From NCBI GenBank assembly GCA_031292555.1, contig JARLGV010000011.1:45796-109795 (forward strand): DNA of 64,000 nucleotides, written 5' to 3'. This DNA is from Fimbriimonas sp. GTDB lineage: Bacteria > Armatimonadota > Fimbriimonadia > Fimbriimonadales > Fimbriimonadaceae. The translations under genes and the position numbers were made by a program. The number at the start of each line of letters is the position of its first letter. The first letter of the stretch is position 1. Below, piece by piece: positions 9,360-18,837 of the stretch. The notes under the pieces were generated by a model. That model ran no database searches. It was given only the letters and a program-made list of their open reading frames with translations, and had not been told where the DNA came from.

Positions 9360-10688
9360 ATGAAAGACGTTGGTTCCGTTCTCGACCTGCCTTTGCGTCC
9401 TACGACAGGGGACAGTTCGTGGTTCACCGAGGCACGATTTGGGATGTTCATTCACTGGGGGCTCTACGCGCTGCCGGCACGGCACGAGTGGGTCAAGCAC
9501 TACGAGCGACTCAGCAACGACGATTACCAGAAGTACTTCGAGCACTTCGATCCCGATCTGTACAATCCGGAGATATGGGCGGATGCCGCTGCCGAAGCCG
9601 GCATGAAGTACTTCGTGATCACGACAAAGCATCACGACGGGTTCTGTCTCTGGGACACCGAACTCACCGACTACAAGATCACCAACACGCCCTACGGCAA
9701 GGACGCGATTGCCCCGATGGTCCGGGCCTTCGAATCGCGTGGGCTTGAAACCGGCTTCTACCATTCACTCATCGATTGGCACCACCCCCACTTCCGAGTC
9801 GACGAGATGCATCCGCTACGGGACCATCCTGATCGCAAGAAGCTGAACGAGAGTAGGATTCCTGCCCGATACACGGAGTATCTCCACGGCCAAGTCCGAG
9901 AATTGCTCACCCGCTATCCGAAGCTCCGACTGATCTTCTTCGATTTCTCCTATCCATCGACGCCAGGCAAACTCAACGCTCAGGGCGAACCTTGGGAGGG
10001 CAAAGGACACCTCGACTGGGGCAGCGAGGAGCTGGTCCGGATGATCCGCCAACTCAACCCCCAGATCCTGCTCGACGATCGCCTCGATCTTCCCGGCCAA
10101 GCGGACGCATGGGACTACATGACCCCCGAGCAGTACCAACCGGACGGCTGGAAGACGGTAGAGGGCCAGCGCGTCGTGTGGGAGGCGTGTCAGACGTTCT
10201 CTGGCTCCTGGGGCTACTACCGAGACGAGGAAACATGGAAGTCAGTCAAACAACTGCTCCTGATGTTGATCGACACGGTTGCCAAAGGCGGGAACCTACT
10301 CCTAAACGTGGGCCCGACTGGACGCGGAGAGTTCGACGAACGCGCCCTCGATCGGTTGAAGGGCATGGGAGAATGGATGAAACGCCACAACCGGAGCATC
10401 TATGGCTGCACGATGGCCCCGTTCGAGGCGCCCCAAGACTGCCGCTACACCTACAATCCGAAAACGAATCGGCTCTACCTGCATGTGCTTTCATGGCCCA
10501 CCGGAGCACTTCGACTCCAAGGGTTGAACGATCGATTCGAATACGCCCAACTGCTGAACGATGCATCGGAGGTGCGGTTCGTGGTCGGGGGCGAGCACGA
10601 GGAGTTCACAGGAATTACATTGAAACTTCCTGTGAAGTCGCCGAACGTGTCGATCCCAGTGATCGAGATCTACCTCAAGCCGGCCTAG
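9360..10688 (+). CDS. Alpha-L-fucosidase, GH29
   Basis: A 442-residue cytoplasmic enzyme (no signal peptide) releasing L-fucose from oligosaccharides. GH29 motifs are clear: WFTEARFGMFIHWGLYALPA (21-40), the substrate loop YFVITTKHHDGFCLWDT (84-100), and the strand-4 segment LRLIFFDFSYP, where D195 is the expected nucleophile. VAKGGNLLLNVGPTGRGEF marks the end of the barrel, and a small beta domain follows. The ATG at 9360 has GGGGGA six bases upstream. The gene stands alone, flanked by a decayed interval and a hairpin, so it is probably transcribed by itself. The acid/base residue varies in this family and cannot be named. Confidence 0.92.
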   Translation: MKDVGSVLDLPLRPTTGDSSWFTEARFGMFIHWGLYALPARHEWVKHYERLSNDDYQKYFEHFDPDLYNPEIWADAAAEAGMKYFVITTKHHDGFCLWDTELTDYKITNTPYGKDAIAPMVRAFESRGLETGFYHSLIDWHHPHFRVDEMHPLRDHPDRKKLNESRIPARYTEYLHGQVRELLTRYPKLRLIFFDFSYPSTPGKLNAQGEPWEGKGHLDWGSEELVRMIRQLNPQILLDDRLDLPGQADAWDYMTPEQYQPDGWKTVEGQRVVWEACQTFSGSWGYYRDEETWKSVKQLLLMLIDTVAKGGNLLLNVGPTGRGEFDERALDRLKGMGEWMKRHNRSIYGCTMAPFEAPQDCRYTYNPKTNRLYLHVLSWPTGALRLQGLNDRFEYAQLLNDASEVRFVVGGEHEEFTGITLKLPVKSPNVSIPVIEIYLKPA

Positions 10689-10698
10689 AGTTCCAACC

Positions 10699-10729
10699 AA
10701 TGCCTTCCCCACTTTTTGGGGAAGGCATT
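10699..10729. terminator. Bidirectional hairpin terminator between convergent genes
   Basis: A perfect 12-bp stem (AATGCCTTCCCC / GGGGAAGGCATT) with loop ACTTTTT lies 10 bases after the fucosidase stop and touches the stop codon of the convergent membrane protein gene. There is no strong T-run outside the loop, so termination strength is uncertain. Confidence 0.65.
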
Positions 10730-12468
10730 CAGACTAATCCCTTTTCGCGGCAGACATCGTCGAACATGGCGAATATCCGGCTTCGATTTCTCTCGAAACG
10801 TTGGGGCGACATCGTTACCAAAGGCGTCTCCATCGACTTGTCGAGCCACTCTTGGCCGGCCGCTCGACTGGGCACGACGGAGAGCGCCCCGCGGATCTGC
10901 CGCCTTTGGGAGTTCCTTACGATCGAGAGCATCAAGGGCATCGCCACGATGGCAGGAGCCAGCATAGCGAAAAAGAGGAGGAACGATCGAGTCTCGACCG
11001 GCGCATGGGCTCGCACATATGGCATGAGGAAGAACGCGAAAACAAAGCTCAGGGGGATGATCACCAAGAAGAAAGGTAGGATCTGCCTGACCGAGCTTCC
11101 CAGCAACGAATAGGCGATCCCAAAATCCAAACTATCTGGGCTTAGGCTTTCGATCGCCTTGCGCGTAATGGTCAGACGACCGTTGTACGAGACGATACTG
11201 ACCCGCTGAGACTGATCGCGCGGTTCGATCAAGTCGACTCCGCCGCACAAGCACTTGGACTCCCGAGCAATGCGCAGCGCGCGCTCCACGATCGGATCTC
11301 CTGTCTGGGCCGGGATCTTCCTGGCCGTGAATTTTGCGCTCATGTATCCCGACAGGGGAATTCCACCGAACATGACCACCGTGCCAATCAAGCGTATCGT
11401 CGAGCGGGAAGCCTGCTGTTTGGGCAAGCTCGACGAGTAGGCGGTCATCCCGAACCCGACAATGAAGAAGGCCAGCATCAGGCCGATGGGGGTGTACTTG
11501 GACGAAGGAGTCAAGTTGACCGTCTTCGAGCCCTGGAAATCCGGCTTGTCGGCGTTGTCGGAAAACAGTCGATTCTCGACGCCCGACATCGGGATCAGCA
11601 GGAGCATCGGAATCGGCATGCTTAGAAACAGGAACGGGATCAACGCCGTGGCCACGCTCGACGTGCCGAACCAGAGGTCGGCGATCGGGATCAGAAAGCC
11701 CCCCAGAATTCCCAGCATCGAGATCGGGATGCAAAGCCCAATCGCCCAGTAAATGGGCTTGATCGCGCAGGACTTGTAGAGCGCTCGACGTCGCGTCAAC
11801 TCGATATCGGTACGCTTGGCAACGATCACCGCAACCGAGAAACCACCGATCAGGGCAAGAAGAGGGCCAAAAACCACCACAAAAGGCAGGAGCCAAAGAA
11901 CGACGCTCATCCTTGCCTGGAGATGAATCGGCCGGTCGATCAGGGGTTCGATCGGGAATGTCGCGATCGAATTCGAATGGGTCACTTCGGTTGCCGGGAT
12001 CCCATCGGATGCATCCCTTGTAACACTTACCCCGCCAAAGACCGTCCAGCCATCCTCTCGAAGCACCCTAACGACGGCGCCAAGATCAAAATCCCACGCA
12101 TGTTCACGGCTAAGCAACCTGCCCCGCGAGAAGTTCGCCACGGCCGCCGCGTAATCGTCTTCTTGCGAGTAGGCCACATCGGCTGCTCCAAATCCCCGTC
12201 GCAAATCCTCCGCCAGCGCTTTGGCATTTTCGTTCGGGTTCGCCGCGACGATGACCTGAGCGAACGCGGCGCCCGTTCGGGCAATCAGATATAACTGCTT
12301 CCTTTCCAAGACTTCCGGGCCAAGTTGGTGCTTCCGGATCGTCGCGATGAAGTTGTGCTCCCGGGTTTTGATCAACCATTCCGCTGATTCGGTGACCTGA
12401 GCCGGACAAACAGAAGCTGCCAGCCACATAAGAACGCAAGCGATGCCGGGGAATAACTTCAGTCCCAT
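10729..12468 (-). CDS. Multi-pass membrane protein, possibly a catalytically dead M48-type peptidase
   Basis: A 579-residue protein. It has a signal-like N-terminus (MGLKLFPGIACVLMWLAASVCPA), an extracytoplasmic region with a TPM-like feel (about 25-195), and six to eight membrane helices (about 200-490). Within this is the soluble stretch VSIVSYNGRLTITRKAIESL, then DSLDFGIAYSLLGS. The order of strand, TRKAIESLS and then a helix resembles M48 peptidases, where the helix would carry HEXXH; here it reads AYSLLGS, so no zinc site is visible. No reliable family can be given. It is monocistronic and convergent with the fucosidase gene. The M48 resemblance is a weak inference. Confidence 0.5.
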   Translation of the reverse strand: MGLKLFPGIACVLMWLAASVCPAQVTESAEWLIKTREHNFIATIRKHQLGPEVLERKQLYLIARTGAAFAQVIVAANPNENAKALAEDLRRGFGAADVAYSQEDDYAAAVANFSRGRLLSREHAWDFDLGAVVRVLREDGWTVFGGVSVTRDASDGIPATEVTHSNSIATFPIEPLIDRPIHLQARMSVVLWLLPFVVVFGPLLALIGGFSVAVIVAKRTDIELTRRRALYKSCAIKPIYWAIGLCIPISMLGILGGFLIPIADLWFGTSSVATALIPFLFLSMPIPMLLLIPMSGVENRLFSDNADKPDFQGSKTVNLTPSSKYTPIGLMLAFFIVGFGMTAYSSSLPKQQASRSTIRLIGTVVMFGGIPLSGYMSAKFTARKIPAQTGDPIVERALRIARESKCLCGGVDLIEPRDQSQRVSIVSYNGRLTITRKAIESLSPDSLDFGIAYSLLGSSVRQILPFFLVIIPLSFVFAFFLMPYVRAHAPVETRSFLLFFAMLAPAIVAMPLMLSIVRNSQRRQIRGALSVVPSRAAGQEWLDKSMETPLVTMSPQRFERNRSRIFAMFDDVCREKGLV

Positions 12469-12557
12469 GTAATCATCAATCTTACTGTAACGACTGCAAA
12501 GGAGGAAGCGCTGCAGCGATCTGAGTTGAAATTGGGCGGTTCAGTTCGGTAGGGACT

Positions 12558-12986
12558 CTATGCCGGACGCTTCATCTTGTAGTGGGTTGCGCTCTCGGCA
12601 AATCCCAGACCTCGATAGAAGGCTCCGGCGCGTCGCGTCGGAACCACGACCTCAACGCATCCTTTTGTCCATGCTTCGGTCAACGCCGAATCAACCAGTT
12701 GTTTCCCGAGACCCTTGCCCCGGCAAGCTTCATCAACCACCAACTCCACGATCTCCAACACGGGACCGTTCGCGAACAGAGTCGGCAGAACGTAGCCCAG
12801 TAGGTAACCGACGACCGTACTCTCTTCCTCAACGACCAGGAACAAGGATTTGTTCACATCGACAAGGTGAGGATAGGTCGACTGAAATGCGATCCAGTCC
12901 GGCGAATACGAGACCGCGAACTGGCGGAGAAGCCGCCATACATCCGGAGCATCCGACAACGTTGCGATTCGTATGGCGTGGTTCAT
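12558..12986 (-). CDS. GNAT family N-acetyltransferase
   Basis: A 142-residue single-domain acetyltransferase. Motif A, which binds the acetyl-CoA pyrophosphate, is VDEACRGKGLGKQLVDSALT, with the R/Q-x-x-G-x-G/A pattern as RGKGLG. The C-terminal GAFYRGLGF followed by YKMKRP is the usual motif B end. I chose the ATG at 12986 (MNHAIRI); a GTG two codons upstream is possible. The substrate is unknown. The gene stands alone after the membrane protein gene on the same strand, with about 90 bases between them. Confidence 0.85.
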   Translation of the reverse strand: MNHAIRIATLSDAPDVWRLLRQFAVSYSPDWIAFQSTYPHLVDVNKSLFLVVEEESTVVGYLLGYVLPTLFANGPVLEIVELVVDEACRGKGLGKQLVDSALTEAWTKGCVEVVVPTRRAGAFYRGLGFAESATHYKMKRPA

Positions 12987-13252
12987 ACGCACAGATTACT
13001 GTGCAGTAGCCCGCCTGTCGTTGTTTCGGGATGTGAACCTGCCACCGGACGGTGGCTTTGCTTCCCAACGTGCCTTGGCTGCCATTCGTATGAGGGGAGT
13101 TGACTCGTCTTGCTGTGGTGAAATCGTCCTCCCTAAGGTTGAGATATCTGGATCGGAATAGCCTTGGCGAACGACTCGAAATTCATGTCCTCATCGTCTC
13201 AGTTTGCGTAGACTAAGTCGTCCGGGCCGTGGGCTCGACAGAACTAACATCC

Positions 13253-14176
13253 ATGAAAGCACTCCGATTTCACGAATACGGCGGACCAGAGGTCCTCAGA
13301 GTTGAAGACGCACCCATTCCCGAACCAGGCGAAGGCCAGATCCAAGTCAAAGTGGCCGGGGCCGGCGTGAACCCGGTCGACTGGAAGATCTGGGGTGGTC
13401 ACGTGCAAGCCTACTTCCCGGTCGAGTTTCCAGCGATCGTTGGACGCGAGTTCTCCGGTACCGTCTCCAAACTGGGCACCGGCGTCACCGATTTCGAAAT
13501 CGGCGACGAGGTCTATGGAATCGCGACGGAGTCTATGGCCGAGTATGTGGTCGCCATGACTTCGGCGACGGCCCGAAAGCCGGTCAGCATGGATCTGCCC
13601 GATGCGGCGGCGGTGCCTCTGGCGGCTATGACGGCGTGGCAAGCCCTTTTCGATGCCGCAGACCTACGGTCCGGCCAGCGTGTGCTGATTCAGGCGGCGT
13701 CCGGTGGCGTCGGCACCTTTGCGGTTCAACTTGCGAAGTGGAAAGGCGCTTACGTAATCGGTACTGCTTCGGCAAAGAACCACCACTTGCTCCAGCAGCT
13801 TGGGGCCGACGAACTGATCGACTATCGCACGACTGACTACTCCCAGGCCGTCAAGGACGTCGATGTGGTGCTGGAGGGGGTCGGCGGCGAAGAGAATATG
13901 CGCAAGTCCCTTTCCGTACTCAAGAAAGGCGGGATCCTTGTCTCGATCACCAGCGCCGAGCCGACCGAAGCGGCGGAAGCCCAAGGCAAACGGGCCGTCT
14001 ATCGCTTCATGCAGCCGGACTCGGCTCAACTTAGCCAGATCGCGTACCTGATCCAAGACCTGAAAGTCCGCCCCATCATTAGCTCGGTCGTCCCATTCCG
14101 GGAAGCGATCGAGGCACAGATGGAGAGCCAATCCGGCAGAGTCGTCGGAAAGCTCGTCGTCGACGTAACACGATAA
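13253..14176 (+). CDS. Zinc-less MDR-type NAD(P)H-dependent oxidoreductase
   Basis: About 307 residues of the medium-chain dehydrogenase/quinone oxidoreductase family. It starts MKALRFHEYGGPEVLRVED, has the GAGVNPVDWKIW loop of quinone oxidoreductases, lacks the zinc-ligand cysteines, and carries the nucleotide-binding glycine motif QAASGGVGTFAVQLA near residue 150. It probably reduces enones or quinones in the cytoplasm. A GTG at 13229 would add eight residues (GSTELTS), but family members begin at MKA, so I use 13253. It is convergent with the GH5 gene, six bases away, with no terminator visible. Confidence 0.85.
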   Translation: MKALRFHEYGGPEVLRVEDAPIPEPGEGQIQVKVAGAGVNPVDWKIWGGHVQAYFPVEFPAIVGREFSGTVSKLGTGVTDFEIGDEVYGIATESMAEYVVAMTSATARKPVSMDLPDAAAVPLAAMTAWQALFDAADLRSGQRVLIQAASGGVGTFAVQLAKWKGAYVIGTASAKNHHLLQQLGADELIDYRTTDYSQAVKDVDVVLEGVGGEENMRKSLSVLKKGGILVSITSAEPTEAAEAQGKRAVYRFMQPDSAQLSQIAYLIQDLKVRPIISSVVPFREAIEAQMESQSGRVVGKLVVDVTR

Positions 14177-14182
14177 AGGCAG

Positions 14183-15652
14183 CTAATGCTTGCCGACCAA
14201 GACGATTTCATCGACATAGTAGGTCGGCAGGCTGCTTCCGTCGGCAGAGCGCAAGACGAAGCTCTTCACATTCTCCTTGCCCGCGATGCCCAGGTCCCTG
14301 AAGGTAACCATCACGTGCGTCCATACGCCGGCCCTCAATTCGGGGAGTTTGACCGGCTTCTGGCCGGCATCCATGACGTTGGCAAACAGCACCAAACGCT
14401 GGCCCCCCGCCGTCCCCCCGTTCAAATACATCGAGATTCCGGCATAGGGATTGCCATCGAACGGAACATTGCCTAGCTGAACCTGCTGACCGGCGTTGGC
14501 ATCGACCTGGATCGATCGTTGCCCTCGCTTAACCGTCGTCGACTGGAAGTCGACCTTGGCCGAACCCCACGACTGGTATCCGAGCTTCAATCCGTCTTGA
14601 TAGATCGTTTTGTTGTCGATCTTCGTTAGGCGCGGCGGAATCGGGACGGATTTCCCCTTCAATGCGTCCATGACCAGACTTCCGAAATAGGGTGTGGGCT
14701 TGTAGGTCCAGTCGGCGATCAAGCACGGGGAGGCAGCGGGATGCATACACCAAGCACACCAGTTCCAGTCGTGCTTCTTCAGGACCGCGAGCACTTGGGC
14801 GGCCCGGCGCTTTGGATAGTCGAGCGGTAGCGACTGTGGATCGGCGCCAAATTCGCCGACCAAAACCGGAAGTTGCTTCGTCGCCACGATCATCCGCTTC
14901 TCCCAGCTATCGGTCGACTCCCAACCCGGATAGAAGTGATTGGAATAAACGATCCCGTTGCCCGACTTGTCGACGAGGCGATTCGTGATCAAGCCATCCA
15001 TCCGAGACGCGTACCCCAAGCCACCCGCAACGATAACGTTCTTGGCTCCGACGCCCCTGATCGCCTCAACAAGCGTCTGCATACCGATTGCCTGGTAGCT
15101 GAGCGTTTGGCCGTTGAACTGCTCCGTGATTGGGCCGCCGTTTCTCCAAACTGTCCAGGGGGCGTCGATCGGCTCGTTATACAAGTCGAACAGCACCGCC
15201 GGCTTGTTGGCATATCGCTTGGCACAGTCCTTCCAAAACGCCAGGCTTCCTATGTCGGGCAGCTTGTGCTGGGCGATATTTTGCCCCCAGACGCCGCAAT
15301 TGGACCAATGGAGATCCAACAGGATGTACTTTCCACGGCGTGTGGATTCGGAAACGAGCCGATCGACGATTTTGCGGTAATTCGTTCCGTCGCCTTTGCT
15401 ATCCGGCCCCTTGCCGAACCAACGGTCCTCCGAAAGCGGCACGCGGATCAAGTTGGCGCCCCATTTGTCGAAGGCGACGGGTAGGGACTGCTCGATGTGG
15501 TCTCCTTTGGCGTCCCACTCAAGGCTGCAGATGTCGATTCCGTGGAATCGCATCGTGGAGCCGGCAGGCGTGACCACTCGGGTTCCGCTCACATGGAGTT
15601 GAACCGAACTCAATCCGACAATCGACAGAAGGATTGTTACCGCGTTAACCAT
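14183..15652 (-). CDS. Secreted glycoside hydrolase family 5 enzyme with C-terminal CBM-like domain
   Basis: About 489 residues from the ATG at 15652 (MVNAVTILLSIVGLSSVQ, a signal peptide); a longer GTG start at 15691 is less likely. The TIM barrel has the GH5 acid/base in FDLYNEP (E160) and the nucleophile in LVGEFGADP (E267), with YILLDLHWSNCG before them. Residues about 345-489 form a beta-sandwich resembling a carbohydrate-binding module (YQSWGSAKVDF, YAGISMYLNGG, TYYVDEIVLVG). GH5 covers endoglucanases and mannanases, so the substrate is open. It lies just downstream of the porin gene on the same strand, suggesting one unit. Confidence 0.85.
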   Translation of the reverse strand: MVNAVTILLSIVGLSSVQLHVSGTRVVTPAGSTMRFHGIDICSLEWDAKGDHIEQSLPVAFDKWGANLIRVPLSEDRWFGKGPDSKGDGTNYRKIVDRLVSESTRRGKYILLDLHWSNCGVWGQNIAQHKLPDIGSLAFWKDCAKRYANKPAVLFDLYNEPIDAPWTVWRNGGPITEQFNGQTLSYQAIGMQTLVEAIRGVGAKNVIVAGGLGYASRMDGLITNRLVDKSGNGIVYSNHFYPGWESTDSWEKRMIVATKQLPVLVGEFGADPQSLPLDYPKRRAAQVLAVLKKHDWNWCAWCMHPAASPCLIADWTYKPTPYFGSLVMDALKGKSVPIPPRLTKIDNKTIYQDGLKLGYQSWGSAKVDFQSTTVKRGQRSIQVDANAGQQVQLGNVPFDGNPYAGISMYLNGGTAGGQRLVLFANVMDAGQKPVKLPELRAGVWTHVMVTFRDLGIAGKENVKSFVLRSADGSSLPTYYVDEIVLVGKH

Positions 15653-15712
15653 GCCCCTATTGTGGGCGATCCGGAAGGCGCAACATATCACCCGCCGGAT
15701 CGGATCCTAGGT

Positions 15713-16975
15713 TTAGAATCGGATCTGGTACTGCAAGTACCCAAAGATCATCTGATTCGATTGTCCGCTAACGTTCTGCACGAAGTTGCCCGGTTCGAAG
15801 AAGGCGATCCCGCCCGAGAAGATTCCTGCGTGCTTCACTGTGTAGGCCGCCTCTAAGTCGAACTCCTTTCCGATGTCCCGCCCGCTCAGACCCGTTGGGT
15901 CGCTAAGCGTTCCGCCACCGGCCTTCGGGTTCGCCGCCCCAACAGCGTTGTACCAGGCGTCGGACGCATCCCTTAGCGAGAACGCGTGGGCCGAAGCCTT
16001 CAAGGTCAGGTTGGGAATTGACCGGTTCTCGACCCGAATACCCAGGTGATTCATATTCTTCCACCCCTGCATGTCGGCCAGCCCATACAGATTGTGGTTC
16101 GACGGATAGAGGTTGTCGAACGTGTGGGAGGTCGTGGCGTTGCCGCCTCCGCTGGCCGCATCATTCTCCAAACTGAACGTCGTCTTTGGCAGAAGCTCCT
16201 GGCTGACCGCGAGGTGGTAAGCCCAGGCCCGTTGATCCCGACCGTTGCTGCTTCCATACTGGACGGCGCCTTCGCCGAAAAGCATCGTCTTGCCGACCTT
16301 CACCTTTGCCAAGTGGTCCAGGGTCTGAATATCAGTGCCAGATATCGTGCCGAGATCGTGCTTGAGAATCAGGCTTGTGGTCCCCCAATCCCGATCGGAG
16401 TGGCTCAACCCTTCAACGCGCACCGCCTGTGGCTTGTTGTTGGCGACGCCGAGCCGTCCCGCCCAGGCGTCCCACTGACCGGCCATCGCCCGCGCCGCGT
16501 CGAATGACCGGGCAAGATTCAGCCACTCAGTGGAACCGATCAACCGCTGATCGCCCAACTCGATTTTCTGGCGTCCGCCAATCGCGGTCACCGAAGGGCC
16601 GCTGTACTTAACATAGGCCAGCGACAGATCGCTGGCATCGACGGCTCCGTTCGAGTGCTGGTCCCAGTAGAGGTCGTGGGAATACTGATATTCGATCCGT
16701 CCAGACCATGCGGCGTTTGCTTTGGCATCGAGGCCAACGCGATAGCGGGAGAATAGATCGGATCGGTTCTTCCCCGCCGCATCAGAGAACGATGGGTTGA
16801 TATGGCGCTGGAATTGCTCCCGAAGGTCGACGGTGACCTTGACGATGGACGTCGAGTCCGTTGTTGATGGAGGTGGAGGCGTAAATATGAAGAACATGGC
16901 TTGAACCCAAATCGCTGGCAATTCTAACAGAAGCCTCGAGATTGCGGTGGACCTCGATGCGGCCGCGACACCCAT
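15713..16975 (-). CDS. Outer-membrane beta-barrel porin, alginate-export-like
   Basis: Up to 420 residues. Alternating beta-strand patterns run throughout (RIEYQYSHDLYWDQHS, SLAYVKYSGPSVTAIGGRQK) and the last residue is phenylalanine (GYLQYQIRF), as in outer-membrane barrels. The segment QRLIGSTEWLNLARSFDAAR matches the alginate-export porin family. The start is uncertain: the listed GTG/ATG frame has no clean signal peptide, and an internal ATG at 16897 (MFFIFTPPPP) is an alternative. It probably forms a channel for an oligosaccharide or another acidic solute. It is followed by the GH5 gene about 60 bases on. Its presence argues for an outer membrane. Confidence 0.7.
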   Translation of the reverse strand: MGVAAASRSTAISRLLLELPAIWVQAMFFIFTPPPPSTTDSTSIVKVTVDLREQFQRHINPSFSDAAGKNRSDLFSRYRVGLDAKANAAWSGRIEYQYSHDLYWDQHSNGAVDASDLSLAYVKYSGPSVTAIGGRQKIELGDQRLIGSTEWLNLARSFDAARAMAGQWDAWAGRLGVANNKPQAVRVEGLSHSDRDWGTTSLILKHDLGTISGTDIQTLDHLAKVKVGKTMLFGEGAVQYGSSNGRDQRAWAYHLAVSQELLPKTTFSLENDAASGGGNATTSHTFDNLYPSNHNLYGLADMQGWKNMNHLGIRVENRSIPNLTLKASAHAFSLRDASDAWYNAVGAANPKAGGGTLSDPTGLSGRDIGKEFDLEAAYTVKHAGIFSGGIAFFEPGNFVQNVSGQSNQMIFGYLQYQIRF

Positions 16976-17011
16976 ACGTGCTTGAATACAGCAAAAGAGC
17001 CTTAGTCGAGG

Positions 17012-17587
17012 CTATTGGTCTTCAGCGACGATCAGGTCGTATACATGCCACACGTGGGAGGTCGCGATCCTCATCCCGATTCCGGACGCAAGCTCCTTCA
17101 CGCGATTCCAATCGGTCTGCACATGCGCGCTTTCCAGTTCCGGTCCCCGATCCTTCGAACCGATTCGGCGATGGAGAAACCACTGGTGGATCGGTTTTGG
17201 CTTCGGTTTCGCATCGGCTCCCGCCGTCTGGCCGACCAATTCGACATGAACGCCAGTCCGGTCTGCGAAGACCTTTGTCAACCCCGCCTCGTCGATCCAC
17301 ACATCCGCTCCGTGGATAGCCAAGAGGGCCACCGGGATCTGCACTAGAGAATCGGCATTGAGCGTCGCCCATTGAACTACCCAAGTAGGCAGGTTTCCAG
17401 CCAAGATGCCGCTGCAGATCATCGCCCCATCGAAATCGCCGGGCTGGATCATCCAAAGGTCGTCAGACGATTCAACGACGAACACCCGGACGTACGCCTC
17501 GAATTCGCTCAGAACCGTTCGAATGCACTCGGCGATATTGAGGTACTGCTCGGTTCGACTGGAAATGACAACGGCGACTTTTTGCAT
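17012..17587 (-). CDS. Flavodoxin-like protein
   Basis: A 191-residue protein beginning MQKVAVVISSRTEQYLNIAECI, a Rossmann-like first strand followed by a loop and helix as in flavodoxins. PGDFDGAMICSGILAGNLP resembles the second FMN loop of HemG-like menaquinone-dependent protoporphyrinogen oxidases (DAVIVGASI). The phosphate loop lacks the usual T/S-G-x-T pattern, so flavin binding is uncertain, and the C-terminal third is not recognisable. A role in electron transfer is only a guess. It stands alone, separated from neighbours on both sides by untranslated sequence. Confidence 0.5.
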   Translation of the reverse strand: MQKVAVVISSRTEQYLNIAECIRTVLSEFEAYVRVFVVESSDDLWMIQPGDFDGAMICSGILAGNLPTWVVQWATLNADSLVQIPVALLAIHGADVWIDEAGLTKVFADRTGVHVELVGQTAGADAKPKPKPIHQWFLHRRIGSKDRGPELESAHVQTDWNRVKELASGIGMRIATSHVWHVYDLIVAEDQ

Positions 17588-17774
17588 GGCTCGGTCTCGA
17601 AAAAGCCCGCTAGGACATATCTATTCTTGTCTGTCGGACCGATTATTTCTAGTCGAAACTTAAGTGTCCAAGGAAACAAGGACAACTGAAATTTTACGCA
17701 CTCAGATATCACATACAAAAACATACCTTACGGCAGTACCTGCAGCTGCTAACATCTGAATAAAGCGCATTGCT

Positions 17775-18650
17775 TCACACGTGACGCAGAAGTAGCACCG
17801 GATACCGCTCATGCAACACCTCATGTAGCGACGTGCTGCCGACCATCACGCGATCGAGAAAGCTATGCCCCTGCGAACACACGATGAGTAGGTCCGCTCG
17901 TTGTTCTAGCATCACCCGGTGGATTGTCTCTTCAATCCCTCCCGGCGCCACGAGCGACTCGCTTGGAATGCCGCCTTCCGATAGCCTCTCAGCCACCGCC
18001 CCTCCGCTCGCCGTCAAATGATCGAAAGCTTTGTCCGGGTCCACCTTTGGTCCCGAACCGACGTGCGGAAACGCGTGGTGCTTCGCGCAATGAATGGTAA
18101 GAACCGTCAAATGGGCGATTCCTCGCGGTCGAAACCGGATGAGTTGGTCAATACACTGCTCGCAGTATTGAGAGTGATCGATCGCAAAAACCGCCCGGAT
18201 CGGTCCCTCCGAAGGAACGTCTTCCCTTGCCACAAGCAGTGACTGCTTTGCAGAAAGCACCAGGCCTCTAGCGACGCTGCCGCCAAGCACAGATTCGATG
18301 GTCCCAGTCACTGTCGACGTCACCGAAACGAGATCTGCCCTCACTTGATCGGCAAAATCGGTCAGGCACCGGATGGGAAACCCTTCGACCATCGACGTCG
18401 ACGGCCTCAAAAGTAGATCTGCCGCCTGAAACCGGGCTGCCTCAAGCGCTCTTTTGCCCGATTCACGGATCTCATTCATGACCTCGTCGGTTTCGACGAG
18501 CAAGCCGTATGCGCTGAACGGCACTGTTGACGACATGGGTTCGGAGACATGGAGAAGGCATGTCTCCTCCATGCTGAAACCGAGCCGGCCCAGAAGCGCG
18601 AGACTGGACCGGTAGCGGCCCTCGAGATCGATTCCGACGACTGACTTCAT
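17775..18650 (-). CDS. Tandem-domain universal stress protein
   Basis: A 291-residue protein made of two UspA domains. The first begins MKSVVGIDLEGRYRSSLALL. The second begins near residue 150 (PIRAVFAIDHSQYCEQCIDQ) and ends with VMVGSTSLHEVLHERYPVLL, the conserved G-S/T-x-x-x-x-hydrophobic ATP-binding tail. DLLIVCSQGHSFLDR precedes it. Such proteins bind ATP or AMP in the cytoplasm and are made under stress. The first domain's equivalent (VLGGSVARGLVLSAKQSLLV) also retains the tail. It is monocistronic. Confidence 0.88.
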   Translation of the reverse strand: MKSVVGIDLEGRYRSSLALLGRLGFSMEETCLLHVSEPMSSTVPFSAYGLLVETDEVMNEIRESGKRALEAARFQAADLLLRPSTSMVEGFPIRCLTDFADQVRADLVSVTSTVTGTIESVLGGSVARGLVLSAKQSLLVAREDVPSEGPIRAVFAIDHSQYCEQCIDQLIRFRPRGIAHLTVLTIHCAKHHAFPHVGSGPKVDPDKAFDHLTASGGAVAERLSEGGIPSESLVAPGGIEETIHRVMLEQRADLLIVCSQGHSFLDRVMVGSTSLHEVLHERYPVLLLRHV

Positions 18651-18837
18651 TGACGATCCTCGATTGATTCGATAACATCAAGGTATCGCAGGTCAGCCTA
18701 AGATGACAGTCCACCATTCTACGTCAAGGGAATTCAGGACGGTTGAATCATGGCAGACACGACAGACACAGCAATTTGCAGTTAGCCTCACTGGAACTCA
18801 TCCCTTAGCTTGAAACGCCCTCTACTCGGCGGCTGGG

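Noticed and set aside
13037..13052. Short GCCACCG/CGGTGGC inverted repeat upstream of the MDR gene
   Set aside because: Seven-base arms with a two-base loop are too small and too common in GC-rich DNA to call a regulatory site.
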